A stretch of 64,000 nucleotides of DNA from JBBQZO01 sp038207625 (GCA_038207625.1 JBBQZO010000027.1:22364-86363); one strand, 5' to 3'; shown: positions 26,346 to 37,478, numbered from the stretch's first letter. Program-made: numbers and translations. Notes: a model not told the origin generated them from the letters alone.

Positions 26346-28049
26346 ATGGCACAATCACCCAGCATGACCGCAGATGCGCGCAAAGGGGGCGCCGCTTCCG
26401 GCGGCATCACCGCCGAAGAACGCAAGGTAATCTTTGCATCCTCGCTAGGCACCGTTTTTGAATGGTACGATTTTTACCTGTACGGTTCGCTCGCCGCCAT
26501 TATCGCCAAGCAGTTTTTCGTCGGCGACCCGACCACCACCTTCATTTTTGCGCTGCTCGCGTTCGCGGCCGGCTTCATCGTGCGCCCGTTTGGCGCACTG
26601 GTGTTTGGCCGCCTCGGCGACATGATCGGACGCAAGTACACCTTCCTGGTGACCATCCTGATCATGGGTAGCTCGACCTTCATCGTCGGTCTGCTGCCAA
26701 GCTACGCGTCGATCGGTATCGCCGCACCTATCATCCTGGTGTCGCTGCGCCTGTTGCAAGGCCTCGCTCTCGGTGGTGAATACGGTGGCGCTGCCACCTA
26801 CGTCGCCGAACACGCGCCAAACGGCAAGCGTGGCGCGTTCACGGCCTGGATTCAGACCACGGCAACGCTGGGCTTCTTCCTGTCGCTGATCGTCATTCTG
26901 GGCACCCGTTTCGCCATGGGCGAAAAAGAATTTGAAGCTTGGGGCTGGCGCGTACCGTTCCTGGTGTCCGTGCTGTTGCTGGCCGTGTCCGTCTGGATCC
27001 GTCTGTCGATGAGCGAGTCGCCAGCGTTCGCCAAGATGAAGGCTGAAGGCAAGACCTCGAAAGCGCCGCTCACGGAAGCGTTCGGCAAGTGGAAAAACAT
27101 GAAGATCGTGATCCTGGCGCTGGTCGGCCTGACCGCCGGTCAAGCCGTGGTGTGGTACACGGGCCAGTTCTACGCACTGTTTTTCCTGACCCAGACGCTG
27201 AAGGTGGACATGCTGACGGCAACGCTGATGGTCGCCGTGGCGCTGCTGCTGGCAACCCCGTTCTTTATCTTCTTCGGTTCCATTTCCGACCGTATCGGCC
27301 GCAAATACATCATTCTGGGTGGTTGCCTGATTGCTGCACTGACCTACTTCCCGATTTTCGGCGCCTTGACCCACTATGCCAATCCGGCACTGGAAACGGC
27401 CCTGAAAAATTCGCCAGTGGTAGTGGTGGCCGATCCTGATTCCTGCCACTTCCAGTTCAACATGACGGGCCAGAAGAAGTTCCCTTCGTCGTGCGATATC
27501 GCCACGGCGTTCCTGACGGCCAGCTCGGTGAACTACACCAAGGTTGACGCACCGGCCGGCAGCGTGGCCATCGTCAAGATCGGCGAGAAGGAAATCACCT
27601 CCTTCAACGCCAGCATGACGGCTGACAATTTGAACTTCGACGCGGACAGCAAGACGAAAGAAGCGGCTCTGAAGAAAGAACTTGGCGGCGCAATCAAAGT
27701 GGCCGGCTACCCACCAAAGGCTGACACAGAGCAGATCAACAAGCCGATGGTCGTGCTGCTGCTGTTCATCCTGGTGTTGTACGTGACGATGGTGTACGGC
27801 CCGATCGCAGCGATGCTCGTGGAAATGTTCCCGACCCGCATCCGCTACACGTCGATGTCGCTGCCTTACCATATCGGTAACGGCTGGTTCGGCGGCCTGC
27901 TGCCAACGACCGCCTTCGCACTGGTCGCGTTCAAGGGTGATATCTACTACGGCCTGTGGTATCCGATCATCGTCGCCTTGATCACCGTCGTGGTCGGTAC
28001 CTTGTTTGTCAAGGAAACCAAAGACAACGACATCTACGCCGCAGACTAA
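26346..28049 (+). CDS. MFS metabolite:H+ symporter (MHS family) with a large extracytoplasmic insertion
   Basis: 567 aa. N-terminal TMs with SLGTVFEWYDFYLYGSLA and the GRLGDMIGRKYTF motif A loop identify the MHS group (ProP, ShiA, KgtP, CitA relatives), which import organic acids or osmolytes with protons. Length exceeds the usual 430-450 aa. Residues about 345-465, between two TM helices of the C-terminal half, are a hydrophilic insertion with Cys367 and Cys383 that could form a disulfide. The start at 26346 has GGAGA 7 nt upstream; the longer in-frame reading is rejected. Codon use is less GC-skewed than in neighbours, which suggests high expression. Two tandem hairpins follow the stop. Confidence 0.92.
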   Translation: MAQSPSMTADARKGGAASGGITAEERKVIFASSLGTVFEWYDFYLYGSLAAIIAKQFFVGDPTTTFIFALLAFAAGFIVRPFGALVFGRLGDMIGRKYTFLVTILIMGSSTFIVGLLPSYASIGIAAPIILVSLRLLQGLALGGEYGGAATYVAEHAPNGKRGAFTAWIQTTATLGFFLSLIVILGTRFAMGEKEFEAWGWRVPFLVSVLLLAVSVWIRLSMSESPAFAKMKAEGKTSKAPLTEAFGKWKNMKIVILALVGLTAGQAVVWYTGQFYALFFLTQTLKVDMLTATLMVAVALLLATPFFIFFGSISDRIGRKYIILGGCLIAALTYFPIFGALTHYANPALETALKNSPVVVVADPDSCHFQFNMTGQKKFPSSCDIATAFLTASSVNYTKVDAPAGSVAIVKIGEKEITSFNASMTADNLNFDADSKTKEAALKKELGGAIKVAGYPPKADTEQINKPMVVLLLFILVLYVTMVYGPIAAMLVEMFPTRIRYTSMSLPYHIGNGWFGGLLPTTAFALVAFKGDIYYGLWYPIIVALITVVVGTLFVKETKDNDIYAAD

Positions 28050-28060
28050 AGCAGCGCAAC

Positions 28061-28084
28061 GGCGCCTCTTGCATGAGAGGCGCC
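28061..28084 (+). terminator. Perfect hairpin directly upstream of the MFS terminator
   Basis: GGCGCCTCT and AGAGGCGCC form 9 bp perfect arms with a 6 nt loop, 11 nt after the stop codon and 9 nt before the main terminator stem. It may stabilise the mRNA 3' end or form the first half of a double terminator. Confidence 0.6.
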
Positions 28085-28093
28085 ACTGAAAAC

Positions 28094-28126
28094 AAAAAAG
28101 CCGCCGGCTCAGCCTGGCGGCTTTTT
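28094..28126. terminator. Bidirectional intrinsic terminator
   Basis: GCCGCC / GGCGGC stem with about a 10 nt loop, flanked by A6 on the left and T5 on the right. It can therefore terminate both the MHS transporter transcript and the convergent emrB-like transcript. This is one of the two classical U-tract terminators I can see in the window. Confidence 0.9.
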
Positions 28127-28262
28127 CATTTCAGGCACCGCGATGCAAAATGCGCTCTTGCGGCCAGCACACCGCTGAGGGCGTCCAACGGGCGGGCGTT
28201 ACTGATGCGGTCAACGTGGCCTGGATGCGCGAATGAGACCTTGTTTGCGTCTGCGCTGCGCG

Positions 28263-29816
28263 CTAGTCCATCGCCGCGTGCACAGCGCCAGGCGGTGCAG
28301 GCCGGGCCGGTGTGCGCAGCAGGAAAACCAGCGGGATCGCCGTCAGCGTGATCCACATCATCAGGCGAAAGTCCTGCAAATAGGCCAGAATCGCCGCCTG
28401 GCGCGTCACTTCGCCGTTCAGTGCCGCCAAGCCTTGCGCGGTGCCCAGATTGGCGCCGCCCGCCTCCACCGCCTGGCGCAGCGCCAAGTTAAACGGATTG
28501 ATATAGTCGGCGAACGCGGCATGGTTGGCCTGGGTGCGTTGCGCCAGATAGGTAATCACCACCGAGATGCCGATACTGCTGCCGATGTTGCGCATCAGGC
28601 TGAACAAAGCGGTGCCTTCGTTGCGGTAGCGCGCCGCCAGCGTGGAAAAGGTAATGGTCGACAGCGGCACGAAGATGAAACCCAGCCCCAAACCTTGAAT
28701 CATGCCGGTGCGCACGATATCCCAGCCGCTGATGTCGGTGGTGAAGTGCGTCATCTCCCACAGTGACAAGGTCGTCAGCAGCAGGCCAAGAAAGATCTGG
28801 TAACGCACATCGATTTTGCCGGACAGCTTGCCGACGGTGAGCATGGCGAGCATCGTGCCGACGCCACGCGGCGCCAACAGGTAGCCAACGTCGACCACCG
28901 GGTAGCCCATCAAGTTTTGCATGAACGGCGGCAGCAAGGCCATGGTGGCCAGCAAGATCACGCCGATGATGAAAATGAACACCAGGCCGACGCTGAAATT
29001 GCGATCCTTGAACAAGCCCGGTTCGATGAACGGATGTTCATGGGTGAACATGTGCGCAATGAACAGGTACATCGCCAGCACCGCCAGCACCGCTTCGCCG
29101 ACCACTTCGGCGCTGGCGAACCAGTCGAGCGACTCGCCCCGGTCGAGCATCATCTGCAGCGCGCCGATGCCGATGCTGAGCAAGGCGAAGCCCAGCAGGT
29201 CGAAGCGCCGGGTACGGTCGAGCGGGGTTTCCTGCACGAAGGCGGCCAGGCCGAACCATGCCAGCAGGCCGAACGGCAAGTTGATGTAGAACACCCAGCG
29301 CCAGTTGTAGTATTCGGTCAGCCAGCCGCCCAGCGAGGGCCCGAGAATCGGGCCGACCATCACGCCCACGCCCCACATGGCCATCGCCGAGCCGTGCTGT
29401 TCGCGCGGATAGGTGTCCAGCAGCACGGCCTGCGACAGCGGCACCAGGCTCGCGCCGAACACGCCCTGCAGTAGCCGAAACAGCACGATCTGGGTCAGGC
29501 TTTGCGCCGCCCCGCACAGCATCGAGGCAATCGTGAAGCCCACCACCGCCCACATGAAGATGCGCTTGCGCCCGAAGCGCGCCGTCAGGATGCCCGTCAG
29601 CGGCATGAAGATCGCCGCCGCCACGATGTAGGACGTCAGCACCCACGAAATCTGATCCTGGGTCGCGCCCATCGCGCCTTGCATGTGCGGCAAGGCGACG
29701 TTGGCAATCGTCGTGTCGAGCGCCTGCATGATGGTCGCCAGCATCACCGACATGGTCACCATGATGCGCTGGGTGCCGCCCGGATTGGTGGCGCCGGCGC
29801 CTGTCGAAGCCATCAT
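28263..29816 (-). CDS. EmrB/QacA-type DHA2 MFS efflux transporter
   Basis: 517 aa, 14 predicted TM segments. The DHA2 motif LDTTIANVALPHMQG in TM1, the GRKRIF motif A loop and the GPSLGGWL motif C in TM5 are present. It pairs with a HlyD/EmrA adaptor encoded 7 bp upstream, so the proteins should form a tripartite pump with a TolC-like channel for hydrophobic drugs or fatty acids. The start is the first of two adjacent ATGs (29816), since earlier in-frame codons lie within the adaptor gene. It is the third gene of the marR-emrA-emrB-like operon. Confidence 0.93.
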   Translation of the reverse strand: MMASTGAGATNPGGTQRIMVTMSVMLATIMQALDTTIANVALPHMQGAMGATQDQISWVLTSYIVAAAIFMPLTGILTARFGRKRIFMWAVVGFTIASMLCGAAQSLTQIVLFRLLQGVFGASLVPLSQAVLLDTYPREQHGSAMAMWGVGVMVGPILGPSLGGWLTEYYNWRWVFYINLPFGLLAWFGLAAFVQETPLDRTRRFDLLGFALLSIGIGALQMMLDRGESLDWFASAEVVGEAVLAVLAMYLFIAHMFTHEHPFIEPGLFKDRNFSVGLVFIFIIGVILLATMALLPPFMQNLMGYPVVDVGYLLAPRGVGTMLAMLTVGKLSGKIDVRYQIFLGLLLTTLSLWEMTHFTTDISGWDIVRTGMIQGLGLGFIFVPLSTITFSTLAARYRNEGTALFSLMRNIGSSIGISVVITYLAQRTQANHAAFADYINPFNLALRQAVEAGGANLGTAQGLAALNGEVTRQAAILAYLQDFRLMMWITLTAIPLVFLLRTPARPAPPGAVHAAMD

Positions 29817-29823
29817 CGACGTC

Positions 29824-30897
29824 TTACAAGGCGTAGCCGAACACGCGGCGACGATGCCCGGTGTCGATCTCGACGACGGCACTGAGGCCAGCGCGCAGTT
29901 GCGGTAGACCTCTCGCGTCATTGAGTTTGATGCGCACCGGCACACGCTGGGCAATCTTGACCCAGTTGCCGGTCGCGTTTTGGGCGGGGATGACCGAGAA
30001 CTCGGCGCCGGTGGCCGGACTCAGACTGTCAACGATGCCGCTCCACGCAGCATCCGGATAGGTGTCCACGTGGATCGTCACGTGCTGCCCGGGATGCACG
30101 TAGGTGAGCGCCGTTTCAGGAAAATTAGCGTCGATCCACAGGTTGCCATTGACCACCAGCGCCAGCGCCATCGTTCCCGCGGCCAGATATTGGCCTGGCT
30201 TGGGCCGGTTGCTGACGACGCCCGGGAGCGAGGCGCGTACGTCGGCGCGCGCCAGGTCCAGCTTGGCCTCCTGCAGCTCGGCCAAGGCGGCCAGATAGCT
30301 GGGATGACGCTCGACTGCCGCGTCGACGCTGCCGCCCAGCGTTTGCGCGATGCGCTTTAAGTCTTGCTCAAGCACGCCGATTTGCTGTCCGGCCAGGTCG
30401 GTGGTTTGTTTGGCGTCGTCAAATCGGGAGGCCGAGATAAAATTCTTGGCTACCAGATCGGCCTGGCGCTGCTGATCCTTCATCGCAAACCGTTGCTTGG
30501 TGCCCGCCAGCGCCACTTCGGCTTGCTTTTCCCGGTAGCCGGCCTTGGTCGCGGCCAGATCGGTGCGCACCTGCGCCAGCTTGGCCTCGGCCTTGGTCAC
30601 CGCCACCTGGAACGGCTGGGGATCGAGCCGAAACAGGATCTGACCGGCCACCACCGCCTGGTTTTCCTCGACCAGCACTTGCTTGATGGTCCCGGCTACC
30701 TCGGCACTGACCGGTACCTTGTCGGCCTTCACGTAGGCATTGTCAGTTTCGATGCTGCGTCCGCCTTTCAGGTAGACGAGCCCGGCGATTGCGCCGACCA
30801 GCAGCGGCAGCGCAATCAGCAGGACAAAGCGTTTGCTGCTGCGCTGGGGGCGCAGCGATTCGGTAGCGGACGGGGTGACTGGGGCGGCGACACTCAT
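29824..30897 (-). CDS. HlyD/EmrA-type membrane fusion protein
   Basis: 357 aa. One N-terminal TM helix (about residues 24-43), the biotinyl-lipoyl half motif VSAEVAGTIKQVLVEENQAVVAGQILFRLD, a long alpha-hairpin coiled coil (about 95-200) and a second lipoyl half ending in RPKPGQYLAAG are followed by a beta-barrel. It bridges the inner-membrane EmrB-like pump to an outer-membrane channel. It starts 32 bp after the MarR gene and ends 7 bp before the pump gene. Confidence 0.93.
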   Translation of the reverse strand: MSVAAPVTPSATESLRPQRSSKRFVLLIALPLLVGAIAGLVYLKGGRSIETDNAYVKADKVPVSAEVAGTIKQVLVEENQAVVAGQILFRLDPQPFQVAVTKAEAKLAQVRTDLAATKAGYREKQAEVALAGTKQRFAMKDQQRQADLVAKNFISASRFDDAKQTTDLAGQQIGVLEQDLKRIAQTLGGSVDAAVERHPSYLAALAELQEAKLDLARADVRASLPGVVSNRPKPGQYLAAGTMALALVVNGNLWIDANFPETALTYVHPGQHVTIHVDTYPDAAWSGIVDSLSPATGAEFSVIPAQNATGNWVKIAQRVPVRIKLNDARGLPQLRAGLSAVVEIDTGHRRRVFGYAL

Positions 30898-30929
30898 GGA
30901 TTACTTTCTGCAAATTTGGGGAATAGATG

Positions 30930-31358
30930 TCAGCGCGAGGACAGGTTTTCACGCATCGTACGCAGCGCCGCGTACAGGATGTCCGCCTGCTGCTGGTCCA
31001 AGCCACGCAGGGCGTCGGCGCGGATCGCCACGATGACTTGATCGATGGCGGCCAGTTGCGGTGCGGCCGAGGCCGTCAGAAACACCTGGTAGGCGCGCCG
31101 GTCGGTCGGATCCGGGCGGCGCTCGACCAGGCCCAATGCCTCCAATTGATCAATCAGACGCGCCAAGGTGATGGGCTGCACCTCCAGCAAGTCGGCCAGG
31201 TCGACCTGGCGTATCCCCTCATGGCGCGAGGCGTACACCAAAGCGCGCCCCTGTGCCAGCGTCAGCGAACTGCCCTCCAGGCGCTGCTGAAACGCAAGGC
31301 GCATTTGGCGCGACACGTCGGCCAGCAAAAAACCGATCCCGTCTTGTTTATATTCCAT
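30930..31358 (-). CDS. MarR-family repressor of the adjacent efflux operon
   Basis: 142 aa with a winged helix: recognition region IRQVDLADLLEVQPITLARLIDQLEALGLVERR and wing PDPTDRRAYQVFLT. MarR/EmrR proteins are released from DNA by phenolic or drug ligands. The start at 31358 (MEYKQDGIGF) is chosen because the upstream in-frame 50 codons cross the operator and look non-coding. The first gene of the operon lies 15 nt downstream of a near-perfect inverted repeat (31373-31393), strongly suggesting autorepression. Confidence 0.92.
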   Translation of the reverse strand: MEYKQDGIGFLLADVSRQMRLAFQQRLEGSSLTLAQGRALVYASRHEGIRQVDLADLLEVQPITLARLIDQLEALGLVERRPDPTDRRAYQVFLTASAAPQLAAIDQVIVAIRADALRGLDQQQADILYAALRTMRENLSSR

Positions 31359-31372
31359 CGATGGTCGCAAAA

Positions 31373-31393
31373 ATAGTAAGCATTGCTTATTAT
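31373..31393. promoter_or_regulatory. Candidate MarR operator
   Basis: ATAGTAAGCA-T-TGCTTATTAT: 10 bp arms with one mismatch around a single centre base, 15 nt upstream of the marR start codon. MarR-family dimers bind 16-20 bp palindromes at exactly this position over the -10 region or start site. The pattern is seen; the binding is inferred. Confidence 0.7.
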
Positions 31394-31592
31394 AAGCCAT
31401 GCACGCAACATTGCGCTGAGCAACGAATTTGGGGGTCGGGGATACGCGTCGCCAGACGCAATGGAAAACGGCCAACGCGCACGTTGACCGTTGTGGCGCG
31501 TCGGCCACCGGATGCGGTGTCGCGCGCTTGGTGCGTGGGCACTGATGCCCACGCAGCCGTGCCGCCGGCGCTTACCGGTCAGCGCCGATGGC

Positions 31593-33680
<2,088 letters not shown>

Positions 33681-33734
33681 GTGTCTTCCTTTAATGGTTG
33701 GAACCGCAAGAGTTCAACTATACCGCATAAAAGA

Positions 33735-33742
33735 ACGGTCGT
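33735..33742. promoter_or_regulatory. ACG-GT-CGT operator-like site upstream of the fadB-like gene
   Basis: The same octamer as at 25424-25431, again in AT-rich flanks and upstream of a beta-oxidation gene (55 bp from the start at 33680). The shared core suggests one TetR-type regulator controls both units (inference). Confidence 0.45.
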
Positions 33743-33779
33743 ATTATTATTTTGTGTGCGGCTCCGCTCGCCTGCCGCC

Positions 33780-34484
33780 TCAGATTTCCAGCCATTCCTT
33801 GCGGACTGTGCTGGCGCTGCGCAACTGTGCTGGCGTACCCTCAAAAACGATGGCGCCATGGCCCATTACATACAAGCGCTGGGAGATTTCAAGTGCGATC
33901 GCCAGCTTTTGTTCAACCAGCAGCACCGAGATGCCTTTTTCCTTGAGCGCCAGCAGATATTGCCCGACCAGCGTGACCAGACTTGGCGCCAGGCCCTCGG
34001 TGGGCTCGTCGATCATGATCAGATCCGGGTCGCCCATCAGGCTGCGGCACAGCGTGAGCATCTGCTGCTCGCCGCCGGACAGGAAACCGGCCACCACGGT
34101 GCGCCGCTCCTGCAAACGGGGAAACATCCGGTACATGTCGGCCAGGCACCAGCGGCCCGTCGCACCGCTGCGCTTTTGCCCCAACAGCAGATTTTGCTCG
34201 ACCGTCAGCGTGGGGAAAATGTCGCGATTCTCGGGCACATATGCCAGTCCCAGGTGGGCGATCTGGAACGCTTTCAGGCCCAGCAACTGGCGTCCTTTGA
34301 ACAGCACCGAGCCCCGTGCGCTGACCTGTCCCATGGCAGCTTTTACCAGCGTCGAGCGACCCACGCCGTTGCGGCCCAGCAGGCTGACGATTTCGCCCTG
34401 CCCCACCTGCAAATCGACCCCATGCAGCACGTGGCTTTTGCCGTAAAAGGCGTGCAGACCGGCGATCTCGAGCAGCGCGCTCAT
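33780..34484 (-). CDS. livF: Branched-chain/acyl ABC transporter ATPase, LivF type, with Arg in Walker A
   Basis: 234 aa. The LivF order is clear: SLLGRNGVGRSTLVK (Walker A), AYVPENRDIFPTLTVEQNL (Q-loop region), LSGGEQQML (signature), LIMIDEPTEGLAPS (Walker B) and LLVEQ (H-loop equivalent). Walker A carries Arg43 where GxxGxGK normally has Lys, read directly from the codon CGC. Its partner LivG has an ordinary Lys. The ATG at 34484 overlaps the livG stop (ATGA). It energises uptake with the LivHM permease. Confidence 0.93.
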   Translation of the reverse strand: MSALLEIAGLHAFYGKSHVLHGVDLQVGQGEIVSLLGRNGVGRSTLVKAAMGQVSARGSVLFKGRQLLGLKAFQIAHLGLAYVPENRDIFPTLTVEQNLLLGQKRSGATGRWCLADMYRMFPRLQERRTVVAGFLSGGEQQMLTLCRSLMGDPDLIMIDEPTEGLAPSLVTLVGQYLLALKEKGISVLLVEQKLAIALEISQRLYVMGHGAIVFEGTPAQLRSASTVRKEWLEI

Positions 34485-35242
34485 CGCGCATGCTCCGCGT
34501 CCACGCCCAGGTAGGCTTCTTGCACAGCGGCGCTGGCGCGGATGTTGGCCGGCGTATCGCAAGCGATCACTTCGCCGTACACCAGCACGGCGATCTTATC
34601 GGCCAGACCGAACACCACGCTCATGTCGTGCTCGACCATGATCAAGGTCTTGCCGACGGTGACCTGGCGGATCATCTCGACGGCGGCGTCCGACTCCGAG
34701 CGGCTCATGCCGGCGGTCGGTTCATCGAGCAGGATCACGTCGGCGCCGCCGGCGATGGTGACGCCGATTTCCAGCGCGCGCTGCTCGGCATAGCTCAGTA
34801 CGCCCGCCGGCAAGTCGCGCTGGCGCTGCAGGCCGATCTGTTCGAGCACCGCTTCAGCGCGCGCGTGTGCGTCGCGCAAGCCGCCCAGGCGCTGCCAGAA
34901 CGAATATTTGTAGCCGAGCGACCAGAGCACCGCGCAGTGCAGGTTTTCGTACACCGACAGGCGCTCGAACAAATTGCTGACCTGAAAACTGCGCGCCAAA
35001 CCACGCCGGTTGATCTGATACGGTGCCAGGCCGGCAATCGACTGTCCGTTGAGCAAAATGGCGCCCGAGGTGGGGGCAAAGCGGCCGGAAATGAGATTGA
35101 ACAGCGTCGATTTCCCCGCGCCATTGGGGCCGATCACGGCGCAGCGCTCGCCTGGCGCCACCGCAAGGGAGCTGCCGCGGATGATCTCGGCGCTGCCAAA
35201 GTGTTTGCGCAGATCGCGCAGCTCCAATGCATAAGCGCTCAT
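34481..35242 (-). CDS. livG: Branched-chain/acyl ABC transporter ATPase, LivG type
   Basis: 253 aa: GPNGAGKSTLFNLISG Walker A, NRRGLARSFQVSNLF, LSYAEQRALEIG signature (LSYAEQ replaces the canonical LSGGQ, as is common in LivG), VILLDEPTAGMS Walker B and MVEHDMSVVF H-loop. The start at 35242 overlaps the livM stop (ATGA); the long upstream in-frame reading is a shadow of livM and is rejected. It is coupled to livF downstream. Confidence 0.94.
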   Translation of the reverse strand: MSAYALELRDLRKHFGSAEIIRGSSLAVAPGERCAVIGPNGAGKSTLFNLISGRFAPTSGAILLNGQSIAGLAPYQINRRGLARSFQVSNLFERLSVYENLHCAVLWSLGYKYSFWQRLGGLRDAHARAEAVLEQIGLQRQRDLPAGVLSYAEQRALEIGVTIAGGADVILLDEPTAGMSRSESDAAVEMIRQVTVGKTLIMVEHDMSVVFGLADKIAVLVYGEVIACDTPANIRASAAVQEAYLGVDAEHAR

Positions 35243-36519
35243 GGCAAGTCCCTGTGTTGCGCTGCGGCGATGTCGGCGGCGATCCCGCTCCAGGCAGCCG
35301 CAAAGCCTGGCTGACGGTTGCGATAACCAAGCACGCCAAGCAGCCCTAATGCCGCAGCGAGCACCCACGGCATCGCGCCATGTGCGTCGAACTGCTGACC
35401 AAACAGGCTCAGCACGCTGCCACTGCTCGATTCGAGCGTCAGTTGATACAGCATTTCGATGCCTAGCACCGCGCCAGCCGCGCCGACCAGCAACGCGCAC
35501 GCGAGCGCGAGCAACGGTCGCCAGATGCGCGCACCGTGACCGTGGGCCACCACACGCGCCAACAGCATGATCAGGCTGGCAAGTCCGGCGGGCGCGAAGC
35601 GCACCAGCAAAATGAAGAACAGTCCCAGGTAGAGCTGCCAGGCATGCGTCAACTCGGATAACATGACCGAGAAGAACACGCCGACAACGGCGCCCAGCAT
35701 CGGCCCAAAGAAGTAGCCGATCCCGCCGATGAAGGTAAACAGCAGCACGCTGCCTGAGCGCAGCGCACTGACATTCTCCGCGCTGACGATCTCGAAGTTG
35801 ATCGCGCTCAGGCCGCCGGCGATGCCGGCAAAAAACGCCGACAGGATCAGCGTCAGATAGCGCACCCAATGCGTGTCGTAGCCGATGAACGCCACCCGTT
35901 CGGGGTTGTCGCGCACCGCGTTGGCCATGCGTCCGAGCGGCGTCTGGGTCCAGGCGAACATTGCCACCGTGCTGGCGAACAGCCACGCAGCGATCAGATA
36001 GTAGACTTCAATCTGCGGGCCGAAACTGATGCCGGCCACTGGCGCGCCGATCACCCGGTTGGTGGTGATGCCGCCCTCCCCGCCAAAAAAACCCGGAAAC
36101 ATCAGCGAACTGGCAAACACCAGTTCGACCATGCCAAGCGTGATCATGGCAAATGTGGTGCCCGACTTTTTGGTCGTCACGTAGCCGAACAGCATGCCAA
36201 AGCCCATGCCGGCGAATCCGCCGACGAGGGGAATGAGGCTCAGCGGAATCGCCGGTCCGCCGTGGCCGATGCCGTTCATCGCGTGCACGGCGACAAACGC
36301 GCCCAGCCCCGAATACACGGCGTGCCCGAACGACAGCATGCCGCCCTGCCCCAGCAGCATGTTGTAGGACAGCCCGAGCAGCATCAGCGTGCCGATCTGG
36401 GACAGGATGGAAAGCGCCGCGCCGCCATGAAAGATCCACGGCGCGACGACCAACAGCGCCGCGTAGCCGCCCCAGATCAGCCAACGTGCATAGCCGCGCA
36501 GGCCGGTCGACGGGCTCAC
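35239..36519 (-). CDS. livM: Branched-chain/acyl ABC transporter permease, LivM type
   Basis: 426 aa, longer than typical LivM (about 330-360). TM helices fill the first 330 residues. LGLSYNMLLGQGGMLSFGHA and GGIGYFFGPMLGAVVG are the family signatures. After residue about 330 there is an extra region with one or two more hydrophobic helices (PWVLAAALGLLGVLGY) and a soluble tail. It starts with GTG at 36519, overlapping the livH stop (GTGA). It forms the heterodimeric channel with LivH. Confidence 0.92.
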   Translation of the reverse strand: MSPSTGLRGYARWLIWGGYAALLVVAPWIFHGGAALSILSQIGTLMLLGLSYNMLLGQGGMLSFGHAVYSGLGAFVAVHAMNGIGHGGPAIPLSLIPLVGGFAGMGFGMLFGYVTTKKSGTTFAMITLGMVELVFASSLMFPGFFGGEGGITTNRVIGAPVAGISFGPQIEVYYLIAAWLFASTVAMFAWTQTPLGRMANAVRDNPERVAFIGYDTHWVRYLTLILSAFFAGIAGGLSAINFEIVSAENVSALRSGSVLLFTFIGGIGYFFGPMLGAVVGVFFSVMLSELTHAWQLYLGLFFILLVRFAPAGLASLIMLLARVVAHGHGARIWRPLLALACALLVGAAGAVLGIEMLYQLTLESSSGSVLSLFGQQFDAHGAMPWVLAAALGLLGVLGYRNRQPGFAAAWSGIAADIAAAQHRDLP

Positions 36520-37460
36520 TCGCGCGTCCCCATCAAGCCCTTCGGCCGGAAGATCAGGATCAGCACCAGCAGCAGAAACGGCAGGATCGCCGCACTTTGC
36601 GCGATCGTCAACGACAGCAAAGCATAACCGTGGGTGGCGGGCGTGATGCCGGCGCCGGCCCAGTTGAGCAAACTCATCATCGACACGTCAAGCGCAACGG
36701 CGCAGGTTTGCAGCACGCCAATTAGCAACGAGGCGATGAAGGCGCCGCCCAGCGAGCCCATGCCACCCACCACGACGACGACAAAAATGATGCTGCCCAC
36801 AGTGGCGGCCATGCCCGGTTCGGTGACGAAGGCGTTGCCCCCGATCACGCCAGCCAGGCCGGCCAGCGCACAGCCTCCGCCAAACACCCACATGACGATG
36901 CGCGGCACATTGTGACCGAGCGCTTCGACCGCATCGGGATGCGTCAGCGCAGCCTGGATCACCAGCCCGATGCGAGTACGCTTAAACAGCAGATACACGC
37001 CCGCCAGCATCAACAGCGCCACCACCATCATGAACGCGCGATAGGTGGGAAAACTGGTGCCGTACAGCGTGAACAACGGGCCGTTCAGTTCCGGCGGAAT
37101 CTGATACGGCACGGCGGCGCGACCCCACACCAGTTGCACCAGTTCGACGATCAAATACGACAGGCCGAACGTGAACAGTAATTCCGGTACGTTGCCGTAT
37201 TTGTGCAAAGGGCGCAGGCCATACCGTTCGACGGCCGCGCCAAGCAGGCCAACGGCCATCGGCGCGAGCAACAGCGCCGGCCAGAATCCGACCCGGCTGC
37301 TGATCGCGTACGCCAGATACGCGCCCAGCATGTAAAAACTGGCGTGCGCAAAATTGAGCACGCCCATCATGCTGAAGATGAGCGTCAGTCCGGACGAGAG
37401 CATGAACAACAGCAGTCCGTAACTGACGCCGTTGAGCACGGTAAACAGCAGGAATTCCAT
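36516..37460 (-). CDS. livH: Branched-chain/acyl ABC transporter permease, LivH type
   Basis: 314 aa, hydrophobic throughout. FSMMGVLNFAHASFYMLGAYLA near the N-terminus (shown as the LNFAHG-type signature) and VVVVGGMGSLGGAFIASLLIG near the C-terminus are diagnostic of LivH. It begins 18 bp after the binding-protein gene and overlaps livM by 4 bp. With the neighbouring acyl-CoA ligase and beta-oxidation gene, the transporter may import a carboxylic acid rather than leucine (inference from context). Confidence 0.93.
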   Translation of the reverse strand: MEFLLFTVLNGVSYGLLLFMLSSGLTLIFSMMGVLNFAHASFYMLGAYLAYAISSRVGFWPALLLAPMAVGLLGAAVERYGLRPLHKYGNVPELLFTFGLSYLIVELVQLVWGRAAVPYQIPPELNGPLFTLYGTSFPTYRAFMMVVALLMLAGVYLLFKRTRIGLVIQAALTHPDAVEALGHNVPRIVMWVFGGGCALAGLAGVIGGNAFVTEPGMAATVGSIIFVVVVVGGMGSLGGAFIASLLIGVLQTCAVALDVSMMSLLNWAGAGITPATHGYALLSLTIAQSAAILPFLLLVLILIFRPKGLMGTRE

Positions 37461-37478
37461 CGCGGCGCCCGCTTCGGC

